Positions 32,855 to 42,707 are shown, counted from the first letter of the stretch. The stretch: 64,000 nt of DNA from Butyricimonas paravirosa (GCF_032878955.1 NZ_CP043839.1:4154001-4218000), one strand, 5' to 3'. The notes: generated by a model from the letters alone, not told the origin. Made by a program: numbers and translations.

Positions 32855-33409
32855 TTATTCCATCAGATGCTCGATGAGGATTTTGACTCCGATGGCGATG
32901 AGGATGATTCCCCCGAATAATTCGACGTTGATACCTTTGATTTTTCCGAAACGGTAACCGCTGATGACCCCGATCAGGGAGAGGGCGAATGTCACGAAGC
33001 CGATGATGAAGGCAGGGAAATAGATGCTTGTTTTAAGGAAGGCCATACTGACTCCGACGGCAAGGGCATCTATGCTGGTGGCTACTCCCAGTGTGAGCAA
33101 GGTTTTGGTGGAAAAGGACGAGATGGTGGTTTCTTCTTCCCCAAAAGATTCGTAGATCATCTTACCACCTAGAAAACCAAGAAGGATAAAGGCAATCCAG
33201 TGGTCAAAGGCGGTAATGTACGAGCTGAAGCTGACTCCCATGAGCCAACCGAGCAAGGTCATCCCTCCTTGAAAAATTCCCATGGTAAGGGCCAGACGTA
33301 AAGACTGCCGCATGCAGAAAGGGCGCATGACAATACCGCCGCTGATACTTACGGCAAGACTATCCATGGCTAGGCCTACGGCGATCAATAAAATGGAGAT
33401 GATTCCCAT
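32855..33409 (-). CDS. mntP: Manganese efflux pump MntP
   Basis: The 184-residue protein (from the ATG at 33409) has six predicted membrane helices and the two internally repeated MntP motifs with conserved Asp: GLAMDSLAVSIS near the start and ATSIDALAVGVSMA after the central loop. MntP exports Mn(II) from the cytoplasm and protects against manganese overload. The length matches the family (about 185). I see no yybP-ykoY manganese riboswitch upstream. It is divergent from the GSCFA gene, about 100 bases apart. Confidence 0.93.
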   Translation of the reverse strand: MGIISILLIAVGLAMDSLAVSISGGIVMRPFCMRQSLRLALTMGIFQGGMTLLGWLMGVSFSSYITAFDHWIAFILLGFLGGKMIYESFGEEETTISSFSTKTLLTLGVATSIDALAVGVSMAFLKTSIYFPAFIIGFVTFALSLIGVISGYRFGKIKGINVELFGGIILIAIGVKILIEHLME

Positions 33410-33508
33410 GCATGAAATTTTTGACAAAAGTATAAAAATGATGGAGGAAATGAGCGTAAAAAATGTAACTTTGTAAAGATAGAGTGATTATTTATAATAA
33501 GTATAGAT

Positions 33509-34498
33509 ATGAATTTACAGACGAAGATTACAATTGCGGCACCGGATTTTTCGATAGATTATAATTCCAAGCTGATGATGTTGGGATCGTGTTTTGCGGA
33601 AAATATGGGTGGTAAGTTCTCGTATTACAAGTTTGACGTGGATGTGAATCCTTGCGGAATTATTTATAACCCGCTGTCCGTGGCAAACGTGTTGCGTCTG
33701 ATCATGGAAGGAAAGCCGTTCGGGAAGGATGATTTAAGGAAAGTCGGTGAGAAATGGGTGAGTCTGTACCATCACGGGGCATTCTCGTCCACTGATCCGG
33801 AAGAGTGTCTGCGTCGGATAAACGAGCGTTTGGAGAGGGCCACAAGAGAACTTCGTTCTTTAGATTTATTGGTAATCACTTGGGGAACAGCGTGGGTGTA
33901 CAAGCATGTGGGGGAAAATATGGTTGTGTCGAATTGCCACAAGATCCCTTCGCAGGAGTTCGAGCGTAGTCGGTTAAGTGTGGAGGATATTGTGAAGGAA
34001 TACGTGGAGTTGATTGGGCGTTTACGGGAGATTAATCCGGGACTTCGAGTATTGTTCACGGTAAGCCCGATCCGCCATTGGAAGGATGGCGCTCATGGGA
34101 ACCAGTTGAGCAAGGCCACGTTGTTGCTGGCGATTGATCAGTTACGGGAGAAATTGGATCACGTGTATTATTTTCCGGCTTACGAGATCGTGTTGGATGA
34201 ATTGCGGGACTATCGTTTTTACGCGGATGATATGTTACATATGTCCGGTCTCACGGTGGATTACATTTGGGAACGTTTTTTGTATAGTTTCATTACTCCC
34301 GATGTGTTGGGGTTGATGAACCAGATCGGACGGATTAATAAAGGGGTGGCGCATCGTCCGTTCGACCCGCATTCCGAGGATTATCAGCGTTTGGTAAAGA
34401 AAATGTTGGCTGAAATTGCCATGATTTCCCATTCCTATCCGATGATTAATTTCTCGGCGGAGGAGGAAAAATTAAAAAGTTTAGAGTTTAAAATTTAG
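33509..34498 (+). CDS. GSCFA-domain protein
   Basis: The 329-residue protein carries the family's name motif as MMLGSCFAENMG at residues 24-35, followed by the conserved NPCGIIYNPLSVANVL block. Later it has LVITWGTAWVY and TVSPIRHWKDG. The family is related to SGNH-type hydrolases (the Ser in GSCFA, Asp and His blocks), but the substrate is unknown. No signal peptide is seen, so it acts in the cytoplasm. A palindromic intergenic element follows it. Confidence 0.9.
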   Translation: MNLQTKITIAAPDFSIDYNSKLMMLGSCFAENMGGKFSYYKFDVDVNPCGIIYNPLSVANVLRLIMEGKPFGKDDLRKVGEKWVSLYHHGAFSSTDPEECLRRINERLERATRELRSLDLLVITWGTAWVYKHVGENMVVSNCHKIPSQEFERSRLSVEDIVKEYVELIGRLREINPGLRVLFTVSPIRHWKDGAHGNQLSKATLLLAIDQLREKLDHVYYFPAYEIVLDELRDYRFYADDMLHMSGLTVDYIWERFLYSFITPDVLGLMNQIGRINKGVAHRPFDPHSEDYQRLVKKMLAEIAMISHSYPMINFSAEEEKLKSLEFKI

Positions 34499-34506
34499 GA
34501 TGAAGA

Positions 34507-34622
34507 AACTACCCTCACAGTCTCCCCCTTGCACAGGGGGAGAGACGAATGCAAGAAGGCTTCACGATGTTTCAATGTAGCGCATCCTCCCCCTGTGCAA
34601 GGGGGAGACTGTGAGGGTAGTT
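34507..34622. repeat. 116-bp element with 36-bp perfect inverted repeats
   Basis: The 36 bases at 34507-34542 recur exactly inverted at 34587-34622, enclosing 44 bases. Each arm itself contains a smaller palindrome (CTCCCCC..GGGGGAG). It carries no gene, lies between a plus and a minus gene, and looks like a small non-autonomous repeat element or a strong bidirectional terminator. Confidence 0.8.
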
Positions 34623-34701
34623 GGAAAATTAAAAGATAAAAAACTAAAAGATGAAAGTTGAAGAAACCTGTAACTCGTCAAAGGCGAATCCGGGCTAAAA
34701 T

Positions 34702-35220
34702 CTAAAATTCCACGGGTGGTGCCGTAACCGTGTCTTGCTCCACGACGGGATTCAGTTCTTGTAGGTAAATAGTCGTTTTTACCGGATAAGCACCAGAGTA
34801 CTTTTTACGGATTCGTTTCAAGGCGGGGATTGCCTCGATGCGGGTGCGGAAATTACCTACCCGGATTTTAAAATCAGGATCGGTGTATTGCAGGTATGCC
34901 GGAATGTCCGGGAACTCTTCTTCGAATCGTTTGGTATAGCTTTTCAGCGTGTCCACGTTCGTACCGTATGAACTACGGGATAGGATTTGGATGCGATACC
35001 CTTGAAAAAGCTGTTCTTTCCGGTTCACGGAAATATTCAGTTTTAATAGTTGTTCGATTTTCGGATCGGCATGAATGATCACTTTACCTCCGGTAATGGA
35101 ATCTGTTTCCGAGAGTTGTTTCACGAAGTCAATCTCTTTTTTGACCGGGGGAATAGAATCTGTTTGTGCCCAAACGAGGGACGTGATGAAAAGTGATAAT
35201 ATGACGAGTGTTAATTTCAT
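34702..35220 (-). CDS. SPOR-domain secreted protein
   Basis: The 172-residue protein has a Sec signal peptide (MKLTLVILSLFITSLVWAQ). Its C-terminal SPOR domain spans about residues 75-155, recognisable by QGYRIQILSRSSYG and DFKIRVGNFRTRIEA. SPOR domains bind denuded peptidoglycan glycan strands, often at division sites, so a cell-wall role in the periplasm is likely. The N-terminal part is short and has no enzyme domain. It stands alone between convergent and divergent neighbours. Confidence 0.88.
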   Translation of the reverse strand: MKLTLVILSLFITSLVWAQTDSIPPVKKEIDFVKQLSETDSITGGKVIIHADPKIEQLLKLNISVNRKEQLFQGYRIQILSRSSYGTNVDTLKSYTKRFEEEFPDIPAYLQYTDPDFKIRVGNFRTRIEAIPALKRIRKKYSGAYPVKTTIYLQELNPVVEQDTVTAPPVEF

Positions 35221-35367
35221 GGGTAAATCTCTATCGTGCGTTCAACTAATTCGACTTCAATCGACAAAGATAGTATAATTTGTCTTTTTGTGGTAGAAAA
35301 ATAGATAAATAACACTATTTTTGTAGTCGCAAAAATTTAGCGTTCTACATGAAAAAGGAATAATAAG

Positions 35368-36648
35368 ATGAATCAAGTAACAGATCAACAAATCATTGAA
35401 ATATTGAGAAAAGAGGCCGTTCCGGCCTTGGGGTGTACCGAACCGGTAGCCTGTGCTTTGGCGTGTGCAAAGTGTAAAGAAGTATTGGGGGGTGTGCCTG
35501 AGCGTTTGGACGTACTGGTTAGTGGTAATATTTACAAGAATGGTATGGGTGTCGGCATTCCGGGAACAGGAATGGTCGGGTTGCCTATTGCTGCCGCTTT
35601 GGGAGCTGTTTGTGGAAAATCGGAGTACGGGTTGGAAGTGTTGAAAGAGGTGAACGTGGGGGATAACTTGCAGCGTGCGAAAGATATGTTAGGTCAGGTG
35701 ACGGTTTCTTTGAAAGAGGATGCGCCGGATAAATTGTATGCCGAGGCTCTGGCCACGAAAGGAAATGATACGGTGAAGGTGATTATTGCTCACACGCATA
35801 CTAATATCGTTTTGGTGGAGAAGAACGGGGATGAGATTTTCAAAAGAGAATTCCGTCTGGATACGTCAAAACCGGAAGATAAAGGACCGGAATTGAGCGT
35901 GAAACGTATCTGGGATTTCGTGCATGAAGTGGACGTGAAGGACATCGAGTTCGTGTTACAGGGTGCCGAAATGAACAAGGCAATCTCGGCCGAGGGATTG
36001 AACTCGGAGTATGGGTTACAGATTGGTAAGACATTAAAAGAAAATATAGATAAAGGGTTGCTGGAAGATGACTTGCTAAACCGCACGTTGATTCGTGCTA
36101 CGGCAGCATCGGATGCCCGTATGGATGGATGCCCGAAACCGGTGATGACGAACTCCGGTAGTGGTAATCAAGGAATCACGGTATATCTGCCGGTGGTGGT
36201 GGCTGCCGAGAAATTCGGGGCATCCCGTGAACAATTGGCTCGTGCTTTGGCATTGAGTAACTTGATAGCCGTGCATATTCACCATTACATGGGACACCTT
36301 TCAGCTCTTTGTGGTATTCTGATTGCCGGAACTGGTGCGGCATCCGCAATCACCTATTTGATGGGAGGAACTTACGATAACATGGTGAACACGATCAAGA
36401 CGATGTGTTCTAATTTGACGGGTATGATGTGTGACGGGGCAAAACAGGGATGTGCTTTGAAGGTATATTCCGGGGTATCGGCTGCCGTACAGGCCGCTTT
36501 GTTGTCCATGAGAGGAATCAAGACGAATAATGATGGAATCGTGGAGGAAGATATTGAACGTACCATTCGTAACGTGGGTTTGATCGGAACGAAGGGTATG
36601 GAGGAGACGGATAAGACGATCTTGAATATCATGTGCAATAAGAAATAA
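35368..36648 (+). CDS. cyuA: L-cysteine desulfidase family (UPF0597/YhaM)
   Basis: The 426-residue protein matches the UPF0597 family related to the serine dehydratase alpha subunit. Family members such as E. coli CyuA/YhaM and methanogen CdsB break cysteine into pyruvate, ammonia and sulfide with an iron-sulfur cluster. The N-terminal LRKEAVPALGCTEPVACALA block (Cys near 23), the central SGSGNQGI motif and the late cysteines (TMCSNLTGMMCDGAKQGCALK) fit cluster binding and catalysis. It begins a likely operon with tatD-like and tcdA genes, spaced by 9 and 1 bases. Confidence 0.88.
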   Translation: MNQVTDQQIIEILRKEAVPALGCTEPVACALACAKCKEVLGGVPERLDVLVSGNIYKNGMGVGIPGTGMVGLPIAAALGAVCGKSEYGLEVLKEVNVGDNLQRAKDMLGQVTVSLKEDAPDKLYAEALATKGNDTVKVIIAHTHTNIVLVEKNGDEIFKREFRLDTSKPEDKGPELSVKRIWDFVHEVDVKDIEFVLQGAEMNKAISAEGLNSEYGLQIGKTLKENIDKGLLEDDLLNRTLIRATAASDARMDGCPKPVMTNSGSGNQGITVYLPVVVAAEKFGASREQLARALALSNLIAVHIHHYMGHLSALCGILIAGTGAASAITYLMGGTYDNMVNTIKTMCSNLTGMMCDGAKQGCALKVYSGVSAAVQAALLSMRGIKTNNDGIVEEDIERTIRNVGLIGTKGMEETDKTILNIMCNKK

Positions 36649-36657
36649 TAGAAAGAA

Positions 36658-37332
36658 TTGAATCCGTACGTAAATATACACACGCATCATGTTGGTGAAG
36701 GAATTAACATTCTGGATGTTGGTGAAGGAAAGGCGTGGGTAGAAGGAGAAGAAAAACGGAAATCGGTGGAGGGGCAGGAGGTGTTTTATTCCGTGGGGGT
36801 TCATCCCATGAAATTAGCCGGGCTGGGAGAGAATGTTTTTACGGGGATAGAGGATACGACACGGATGGAAAAAGTAATAGCAATAGGAGAGTGCGGTTTG
36901 GACCGTCGCTCTCCTATTTGTATGAAGACGCAGGAAGAGATACTGGACGTTCAAGTCGGTTTGGCGGAAGAGTTGCGTAAGCCGTTGATTATCCATTGCG
37001 TGAAGGCGTATTCGGAATTGATTGCCGTGAAGAAACGAACGGGTTCTTCCGTACCTTGGATTATTCACGGGTATAACAATAACGAACAGATATTGCGGCA
37101 GTTGTTGGATCACGGGTTTTATATTTCCGTGGGAGCGGCTTTGCTGAATTCGCACTCGAATGCTTTTCAATTGTTGCGGGTTATCCCGTTGGGGGCGTTG
37201 TTTTTGGAGAATGATGACAAAGAGGTGGAGATTCACGTTATTTACGAGGCCGCATCTGCCATTTTAGGGATAGAGGTGGAGGCATTGAAGGAAATGATGA
37301 GAATGAATTATAATCAAGTTTTTGGAAAATAG
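36658..37332 (+). CDS. TatD-family metal-dependent hydrolase
   Basis: The 224-residue protein starts with a TTG codon; the motif NIHTHH follows within ten residues, so no later start is possible without losing it. It carries the TatD signs: HTHH metal site, YSVGVHPM, IGECGLDR, PLIIHCVKA and WIIHGYNNN. TatD proteins act as DNases or other phosphoesterases in the cytoplasm. It is slightly shorter than typical TatD (about 260), with the N-terminal part between HTHH and SVGVHP being short. It lies between the cysteine desulfidase and tcdA genes in one operon. Confidence 0.88.
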   Translation: MNPYVNIHTHHVGEGINILDVGEGKAWVEGEEKRKSVEGQEVFYSVGVHPMKLAGLGENVFTGIEDTTRMEKVIAIGECGLDRRSPICMKTQEEILDVQVGLAEELRKPLIIHCVKAYSELIAVKKRTGSSVPWIIHGYNNNEQILRQLLDHGFYISVGAALLNSHSNAFQLLRVIPLGALFLENDDKEVEIHVIYEAASAILGIEVEALKEMMRMNYNQVFGK

Positions 37333-37333
37333 T

Positions 37334-38050
37334 ATGGATTGGTTGAGTAGAACGGAATTGCTTTTGGGAGAAGAACGGTTGGGTTTGTTGAAGAAAGCTC
37401 ATGTGTTAGTGGCAGGATTAGGAGGCGTTGGGGCGTATGCTGCCGAACAATTATGTCGGGCCGGGATCGGAGAGATGACGATTATTGACGGGGATTGCGT
37501 GGACGTGACGAATAAAAACCGTCAACTTCCGGCGTTGGATAGTAATATCGGTAAAGCAAAAGCCGAGATCATGGCGACCCGGTTTCGGGATATAAATCCG
37601 GATATTCAATTGCACGTAATCAATGACTTTATTAAGGATGACCGCATGATTGATATTCTGGAAATGGCGAAGTATGATTACGTGGTGGATGCCATTGATA
37701 CATTGGCACCCAAGATATTTTTAATATACCATAGTTTGCAAAAGGGGTATCGGGTCGTGAGTTCCATGGGAGCTGGGGGCAAGATGGACCCTGAACAAAT
37801 CCGGATAGCCGATATTTCCAAATCATATAATTGTAATCTAGCCCGGATGTTGCGGAAAAGGCTGCATAAACTGGGTGTCTATAAAGGAGTAAAAGTCGTG
37901 TTTTCCCCCGAAGAAGTTGACCCGGAAACCGTTGTTTTAAGCGAGAGTGAGAATAAAAAGTCGAATGTTGGGACAATTTCTTATATGCCACCTTTGTTTG
38001 GGTGTTTCTGTGCTTCGGTGGTGATCCGGGATATTGCGAATCCGATTTGA
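37334..38050 (+). CDS. tcdA: tRNA threonylcarbamoyladenosine dehydratase TcdA
   Basis: The 238-residue protein (ATG at 37334, one base after the preceding stop) is an E1-like ThiF/HesA-fold enzyme. The nucleotide-binding loop is VAGLGGVGAYAAEQL and is followed by the acidic and Arg/Gln block DGDCVDVTNKNRQ. The later SSMGAGGKMDPEQ motif is typical for YgdL/TcdA, which cyclises t6A at position 37 of tRNAs to ct6A using ATP. It is the last gene of the operon and is followed by a G/C-run stem-loop shared with the convergent clpX. Confidence 0.92.
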   Translation: MDWLSRTELLLGEERLGLLKKAHVLVAGLGGVGAYAAEQLCRAGIGEMTIIDGDCVDVTNKNRQLPALDSNIGKAKAEIMATRFRDINPDIQLHVINDFIKDDRMIDILEMAKYDYVVDAIDTLAPKIFLIYHSLQKGYRVVSSMGAGGKMDPEQIRIADISKSYNCNLARMLRKRLHKLGVYKGVKVVFSPEEVDPETVVLSESENKKSNVGTISYMPPLFGCFCASVVIRDIANPI

Positions 38051-38266
38051 CGACATTATTTTACACAAATCCACCCCAAATAAAGAAGTAAATTAACCCA
38101 GATAATCTCGCTTTTTCAGAGATTATTCGAAGATGATTCGTGGCTTAAATATTATGTAATGTCGGATCTCCGAGGAATCTTCGAGAGAGTTTCGAATAAG
38201 TGATAGTATTTCCATTAAATTTTGGTAGGTTCTCTTGGGGTTCTCTTTAGTAAATAAAGAAAATGA

Positions 38267-38299
38267 GGGGGGGATAAATGACTTTTGCCCCCCTTTTTT
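38267..38299. terminator. G6/C6 stem-loop between convergent tcdA and clpX
   Basis: A run of seven G (38267-38273) pairs with a run of six C (38288-38293), followed by six T. It fits a terminator for tcdA on the plus strand. It abuts the clpX stop codon. Confidence 0.75.
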
Positions 38300-39515
38300 A
38301 AGCTCTTAGCTTTTGTGCAGTCAGCCGGTCCATCTTGGATTCGGCGTATTCTTTGGTGATCGTGATCGATTCGCAATTTTGTGAAGGAATCTCGAACATC
38401 AGGTCTGTCATGATGGCCTCGCAAATAGAACGTAGTCCGCGGGCTCCCAGTTTGAATTCAACAGCCTTGTCTACAATGTATTCGAAGACCTCTTCATTGA
38501 AGTTCAGCGTGATATTATCCAGTTCGAATAATTTCACGTACTGGCGGATAATAGCGTTCTTGGGTTCCGTGAGAATGTTGCGTAAGGCTTGACGGTCAAG
38601 TGGTTCCAAGTAGGTCAGTACCGGTAGACGACCGATGATTTCGGGAATCAACCCGAAAGATTTCAAGTCTTGTGGTGCGATATATTGCAACATATTGTCC
38701 CTGTCAAGAACGGCTGTTTCTTTGCTTGCCGTGAACCCGACTACCTGCGTGTTCATGCGTTGGGCGATTTTCTTTTCAATTCCATCGAAGGCTCCCCCGC
38801 AAATGAACAGGATGTTTTTCGTGTTCACGGGGATCATCTTCTGGTCGGGATGTTTACGTCCGCCTTGTGGGGGAACGTTCACGATAGAACCTTCCAGTAG
38901 TTTCAATAATCCTTGTTGCACTCCTTCACCGCTCACGTCACGCGTGATGGACGGGTTGTCTCCTTTACGGGCAATCTTGTCGATCTCGTCGATGAAGACG
39001 ATCCCTTTTTCAGCGGCATCCACGTCGTAGTCGGCAGCTTGTAGCAAGCGGGTCAAGATGGATTCGATGTCCTCGCCCACGTAGCCGGCTTCCGTCAACA
39101 CGGTGGCATCGACGATGGTGAAAGGGACGTGCAGCATCTTGGCTATCGTGCGGGCCAACAAGGTTTTCCCGGTTCCCGTGCGTCCTACCATGATGATATT
39201 TGACTTCTCGATCTCCACGTCATCATTGGAATGTTTCTGTGTCAATCGTTTATAATGGTTGTAAACGGCCACGGCGAGGTGCTTTTTCGCCTCGTCTTGT
39301 CCGATTACATATTGATCCATAAATTGTTTGATCTCTATCGGTTTTTTGACTTCGATATGATCCATGTCAAGGGGGGTAGAATGGCCTCTTTGTTCTTCCT
39401 GTACAATGTCATACGCCTGTTGTGCGCACATATCACAGATAAAACCGTCTACCCCGGAAATCAGAAGATCAACCTCACTGCGTGATCTTCCGCAAAATGA
39501 ACATTTGTCTTGCAT
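38298..39515 (-). CDS. clpX: ATP-dependent Clp protease ATPase subunit ClpX
   Basis: The 405-residue protein has the N-terminal zinc-binding domain (Cys5, Cys8, Cys27, Cys30), Walker A GRTGTGKT at 111-118 and Walker B IVFIDEIDKI. The substrate-pore and ClpP-contact regions of the AAA+ unfoldase are also present. It unfolds proteins, including those tagged by tmRNA, and feeds them to ClpP. Its start overlaps the clpP stop by one base, so the two are coupled. The tmRNA whose tag it recognises is also in this window. Confidence 0.97.
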   Translation of the reverse strand: MQDKCSFCGRSRSEVDLLISGVDGFICDMCAQQAYDIVQEEQRGHSTPLDMDHIEVKKPIEIKQFMDQYVIGQDEAKKHLAVAVYNHYKRLTQKHSNDDVEIEKSNIIMVGRTGTGKTLLARTIAKMLHVPFTIVDATVLTEAGYVGEDIESILTRLLQAADYDVDAAEKGIVFIDEIDKIARKGDNPSITRDVSGEGVQQGLLKLLEGSIVNVPPQGGRKHPDQKMIPVNTKNILFICGGAFDGIEKKIAQRMNTQVVGFTASKETAVLDRDNMLQYIAPQDLKSFGLIPEIIGRLPVLTYLEPLDRQALRNILTEPKNAIIRQYVKLFELDNITLNFNEEVFEYIVDKAVEFKLGARGLRSICEAIMTDLMFEIPSQNCESITITKEYAESKMDRLTAQKLRA

Positions 39516-40192
39516 TACTTGTGTTCCCGAATTAATACTGTGTCAATCATCCCGTATTCTTTGGCTTCGGCTGCGGTCATCCAGTAGTCGCGATCAGAGT
39601 CTTTCTCTACTTTCTTGATCGGGTTTCCGGAATGATCAGCGATGATCTGGTAAAGTTCTTTTTTTAATTTCATAATCTCGCGAGCCGTGATTTCAATATC
39701 GGAGGCTTGGCCTTGGGCTCCACCCATCGGTTGATGGATCATGATGCGTGAGTGCTGTAATGCGGAACGTTTTCCTTTGGTTCCGGCAGTCATCAGCACG
39801 GCACCCATGGATGCGGCCATCCCGGTACAGATGGTTGCCACGTCGCATTGAATGTATTGCATCGTGTCGTAAATACCTAATCCGGCATAAACGGAACCGC
39901 CCGGAGTGTTGAAATAAATCTGAATATCCTTGGACGGGTCTGCCGATTCCAAGAATAGTAATTGTGCCATGATAATGTTGGCTACATCGTCATCGATAGG
40001 TACTCCGAGAAAAATGATCCGGTCCATCATTAACCGGGAAAACACGTCCATGCTTGCCACGTTTAGCTGGCGTTCCTCGATAATGGTCGGGTTTATATAG
40101 CTGGAGATGGCAGATTCGAACCGGTGAAGGTTCAAGCTGCTAATCCCTTTATGCTTGGTGGCATATTTTTTAAATTCATCTTGTGAAAACAT
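39515..40192 (-). CDS. clpP: ATP-dependent Clp protease proteolytic subunit ClpP
   Basis: The 225-residue serine peptidase has catalytic Ser128 in MAASMGAVL, His153 in RIMIHQP and an Asp further on. It forms the double-ring chamber that degrades proteins delivered by ClpX. The N-terminal extension of about 25 residues is normal for Bacteroidetes ClpP. Trigger factor, often upstream in this phylum, is not here: the next gene upstream is a divergent GH3 glycosidase. Confidence 0.97.
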   Translation of the reverse strand: MFSQDEFKKYATKHKGISSLNLHRFESAISSYINPTIIEERQLNVASMDVFSRLMMDRIIFLGVPIDDDVANIIMAQLLFLESADPSKDIQIYFNTPGGSVYAGLGIYDTMQYIQCDVATICTGMAASMGAVLMTAGTKGKRSALQHSRIMIHQPMGGAQGQASDIEITAREIMKLKKELYQIIADHSGNPIKKVEKDSDRDYWMTAAEAKEYGMIDTVLIREHK

Positions 40193-40313
40193 AATCTATG
40201 TATTTTAGTTATACGGGTGCTAAGTTACGAAAAAAAAGAAGGGGAAAAGATACTTTTGTCTATATTTGGGTTTAAAATTTGTGTTGTTGTGTTTAATCGA
40301 ATAATGTGTTGCT

Positions 40314-42707
40314 ATGCGGAAACAAAAGATTTGGTTATTTCTCGTGTTTTTTCTCCCGGTGATTTCCGTTTGCGGGGATGGGGTTTACAAGAAGAGTGGA
40401 AAGGGATTTCGGGACCTGAACAAGAATGGCAAGCTGGACCCTTACGAGAATCCGGCAGAGAGCGTGGAGGTGCGTTTGCAGGACTTACTCCGGCAAATGA
40501 CGCTGGAAGAAAAAGTGGGACAGTTGGCTCATACCTTAGGCTGGAATTATTACGAGAAGGATGAAAATGGTCAGGTTCGGTTGACGGACTTGTTTCGGTC
40601 GGATCTGAAAAATCGTTATATCGGGTGTTTTTGGGCAACGTTGAGGGCTGACCCGTGGACCCGAAAGACTTTAAGGACAGGCTTGTCCCCGCGGGAGGCG
40701 GCAGAAATGACGAATGCCATGCAGCGTTACGCACGGGATAGCACTCGCTTGGGAATTCCCTTGTTTTTGGCGGAAGAGTGTCCGCACGGGCATATGGCTA
40801 TCGGGACGACGGTGTTTCCCACGGCTATCGGGAGGGCAAGCACGTGGAACACGGAACTGGAGGAGCGAGTGGCCGAAATCGTGGCATTGGAGGCCCGTTT
40901 ACAAGGGGGGCATATCGGTTACGGGCCAGTGCTGGATGTTGCCCGGGAATTGCGTTGGTCTCGGGTGGAAGAGGGATACGGGGAAGATCCTTTCTTGAGT
41001 GGGAGTATGGGAAGTGCTTATGTCCGGGGGTTGCAGGGAGGAAACGTGGGGAGTGGCGAAAATGTTATAGCCACGTTGAAACACTTCACGGCTTACGGGG
41101 TACCTGAAGGCGGGCATAATGCCGGGATGGCTCATGTGGGAGTGCGGGAATTGTTGACAGAGTTGTCCTATCCTTTCGAGATGGCCGTGAAAGCGGGGGC
41201 GTTATCATTGATGACGGCCTATAACGAGGTGGATGGGATTCCTTGTACGGCGAATCCATTCCTGACAAATCAGCTTTTACGGGATCAGTGGGGATTCTCT
41301 GGTTTTGTGGTTTCGGATCTCTACGCGATAGATGGGTTGATGTCGCAGCGAGTGGCAGCCGGTAGGGACGAGGCCGGGATATTGGCTTTACGTTCGGGAG
41401 TGGATTCCGATTTGGGTGGAAATTGTTTCAGTGCTGATTTGGTGAGAGCTTGCCGGGAGGGGCGATTGGCCGAGGCTGACATTGACCGGGCCGTGAGTCG
41501 TATTTTACGGTTAAAGTTTAAAATGGGATTGTTTGATAATCCATACGTGAAGGTGAAGAAGGCAGAAAAGCTGATCGGCACGTCCGGGCATCGGGAGGTG
41601 GCGAGGGAAGTGGCTCGCCAGTCTGTTGTGTTGCTGAAAAATGAAAATCAATTGTTACCCTTGTCGAAGGAGGTGAAACGGGTAGCGGTTATCGGGCCGA
41701 ATGCAGATAATGTTTATAATCAGTTGGGAGACTATACGGCACCACAGGCACCCGGTTCGGTAATTACTGTACTCGAAGGTATCCGGCAAAAGTTGCCCGG
41801 TGCGGAAGTCCGTTACGTGAAAGGGTGTGCTGTGCGGGACACGTTGGACACGTCGATCGGGGAGGCTTGTGAGACTGCAAAAAATTCCGATGTTGTTGTG
41901 GTGGTTTTGGGGGGCTCTAGCGCACGAGATTTTGAAACGGATTTTTTGGAGACAGGGGCTGCCGTTGCGAATGAACGCAAGGTGAGTGATATGGAGTCAG
42001 GAGAGGGGTTTGACCGGATTGGTTTGTCGCTGATGGGCAAGCAAGTGGAATTATTGAAAGCGTTATATGCCACGGGTAGGCCCGTCGTGCTGGTCATGGT
42101 TCAAGGGCGTCCCTTGGAGTTGAACTGGGCTGCGGAACATATCCCGGCGATCTTAACGACTTGGTATCCGGGCGGTGAGGGTGGTCGGGCCATTGCGGAC
42201 GTGTTGTTCGGGGACTATAACCCTGCCGGGAGGCTCCCCTTGTCTTATCCTCGTCACGTGGGTCAATTACCCGTGTATTATAATCATAAATCTGCCGAAC
42301 GACATGATTATGTGGAGGGAACTGCTGCCCCGTTATATCCTTTCGGGTTCGGGTTGAGTTACACGACTTTTGTTTACGAGGGAATTGATGTGCGTGTCGA
42401 GGGGGATTCGGTTCGGGTTTCGGTAGATGTGAAGAATGTGGGAGGACGTGCCGGAGATGAGGTGGTTCAATTGTATTTGCGGGACGAACAGGCATCGGTG
42501 GTTACTCCTTTCATGCAGCTCAAGGCTTTTCAACGGGTTCATTTGACTTCGGGAGAATCCCGGAGGGTTGAATTTGTCCTTACAGAAGAACATTTACGAG
42601 TGCTTGACACCTCGTTGAACTGGCGGGTTGAGCCGGGATGGTTCACGGTGATGATCGGGGCCTCATCACAAGATATTCGGCAAAGGACTAGATTTAGAAT
42701 AGATTGA
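40314..42707 (+). CDS. Secreted beta-glycosidase, GH3 family
   Basis: The 797-residue enzyme has a Sec signal peptide (MRKQKIWLFLVFFLPVISVC) and a short acidic Asn/Asp-rich segment (DLNKNGKLDPYEN). The GH3 N-terminal barrel carries the nucleophile Asp335 in GFSGFVVSDLYAID; the GH3 C-terminal domain (YTAPQAPGSVITVLEGI) and a C-terminal fibronectin-III-like domain follow. GH3 enzymes remove terminal beta-linked glucose, xylose or related sugars from oligosaccharides; the exact specificity cannot be told. It acts in the periplasm or at the surface. TAnnTTTG boxes lie at 40251 and 40261 upstream. A GH29 fucosidase lies convergent to it. Confidence 0.94.
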   Translation: MRKQKIWLFLVFFLPVISVCGDGVYKKSGKGFRDLNKNGKLDPYENPAESVEVRLQDLLRQMTLEEKVGQLAHTLGWNYYEKDENGQVRLTDLFRSDLKNRYIGCFWATLRADPWTRKTLRTGLSPREAAEMTNAMQRYARDSTRLGIPLFLAEECPHGHMAIGTTVFPTAIGRASTWNTELEERVAEIVALEARLQGGHIGYGPVLDVARELRWSRVEEGYGEDPFLSGSMGSAYVRGLQGGNVGSGENVIATLKHFTAYGVPEGGHNAGMAHVGVRELLTELSYPFEMAVKAGALSLMTAYNEVDGIPCTANPFLTNQLLRDQWGFSGFVVSDLYAIDGLMSQRVAAGRDEAGILALRSGVDSDLGGNCFSADLVRACREGRLAEADIDRAVSRILRLKFKMGLFDNPYVKVKKAEKLIGTSGHREVAREVARQSVVLLKNENQLLPLSKEVKRVAVIGPNADNVYNQLGDYTAPQAPGSVITVLEGIRQKLPGAEVRYVKGCAVRDTLDTSIGEACETAKNSDVVVVVLGGSSARDFETDFLETGAAVANERKVSDMESGEGFDRIGLSLMGKQVELLKALYATGRPVVLVMVQGRPLELNWAAEHIPAILTTWYPGGEGGRAIADVLFGDYNPAGRLPLSYPRHVGQLPVYYNHKSAERHDYVEGTAAPLYPFGFGLSYTTFVYEGIDVRVEGDSVRVSVDVKNVGGRAGDEVVQLYLRDEQASVVTPFMQLKAFQRVHLTSGESRRVEFVLTEEHLRVLDTSLNWRVEPGWFTVMIGASSQDIRQRTRFRID

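Noticed and set aside
32855..33508. Manganese riboswitch upstream of mntP
   Set aside because: The gap to the divergent GSCFA gene is about 100 bases and shows no yybP-ykoY-like structure.
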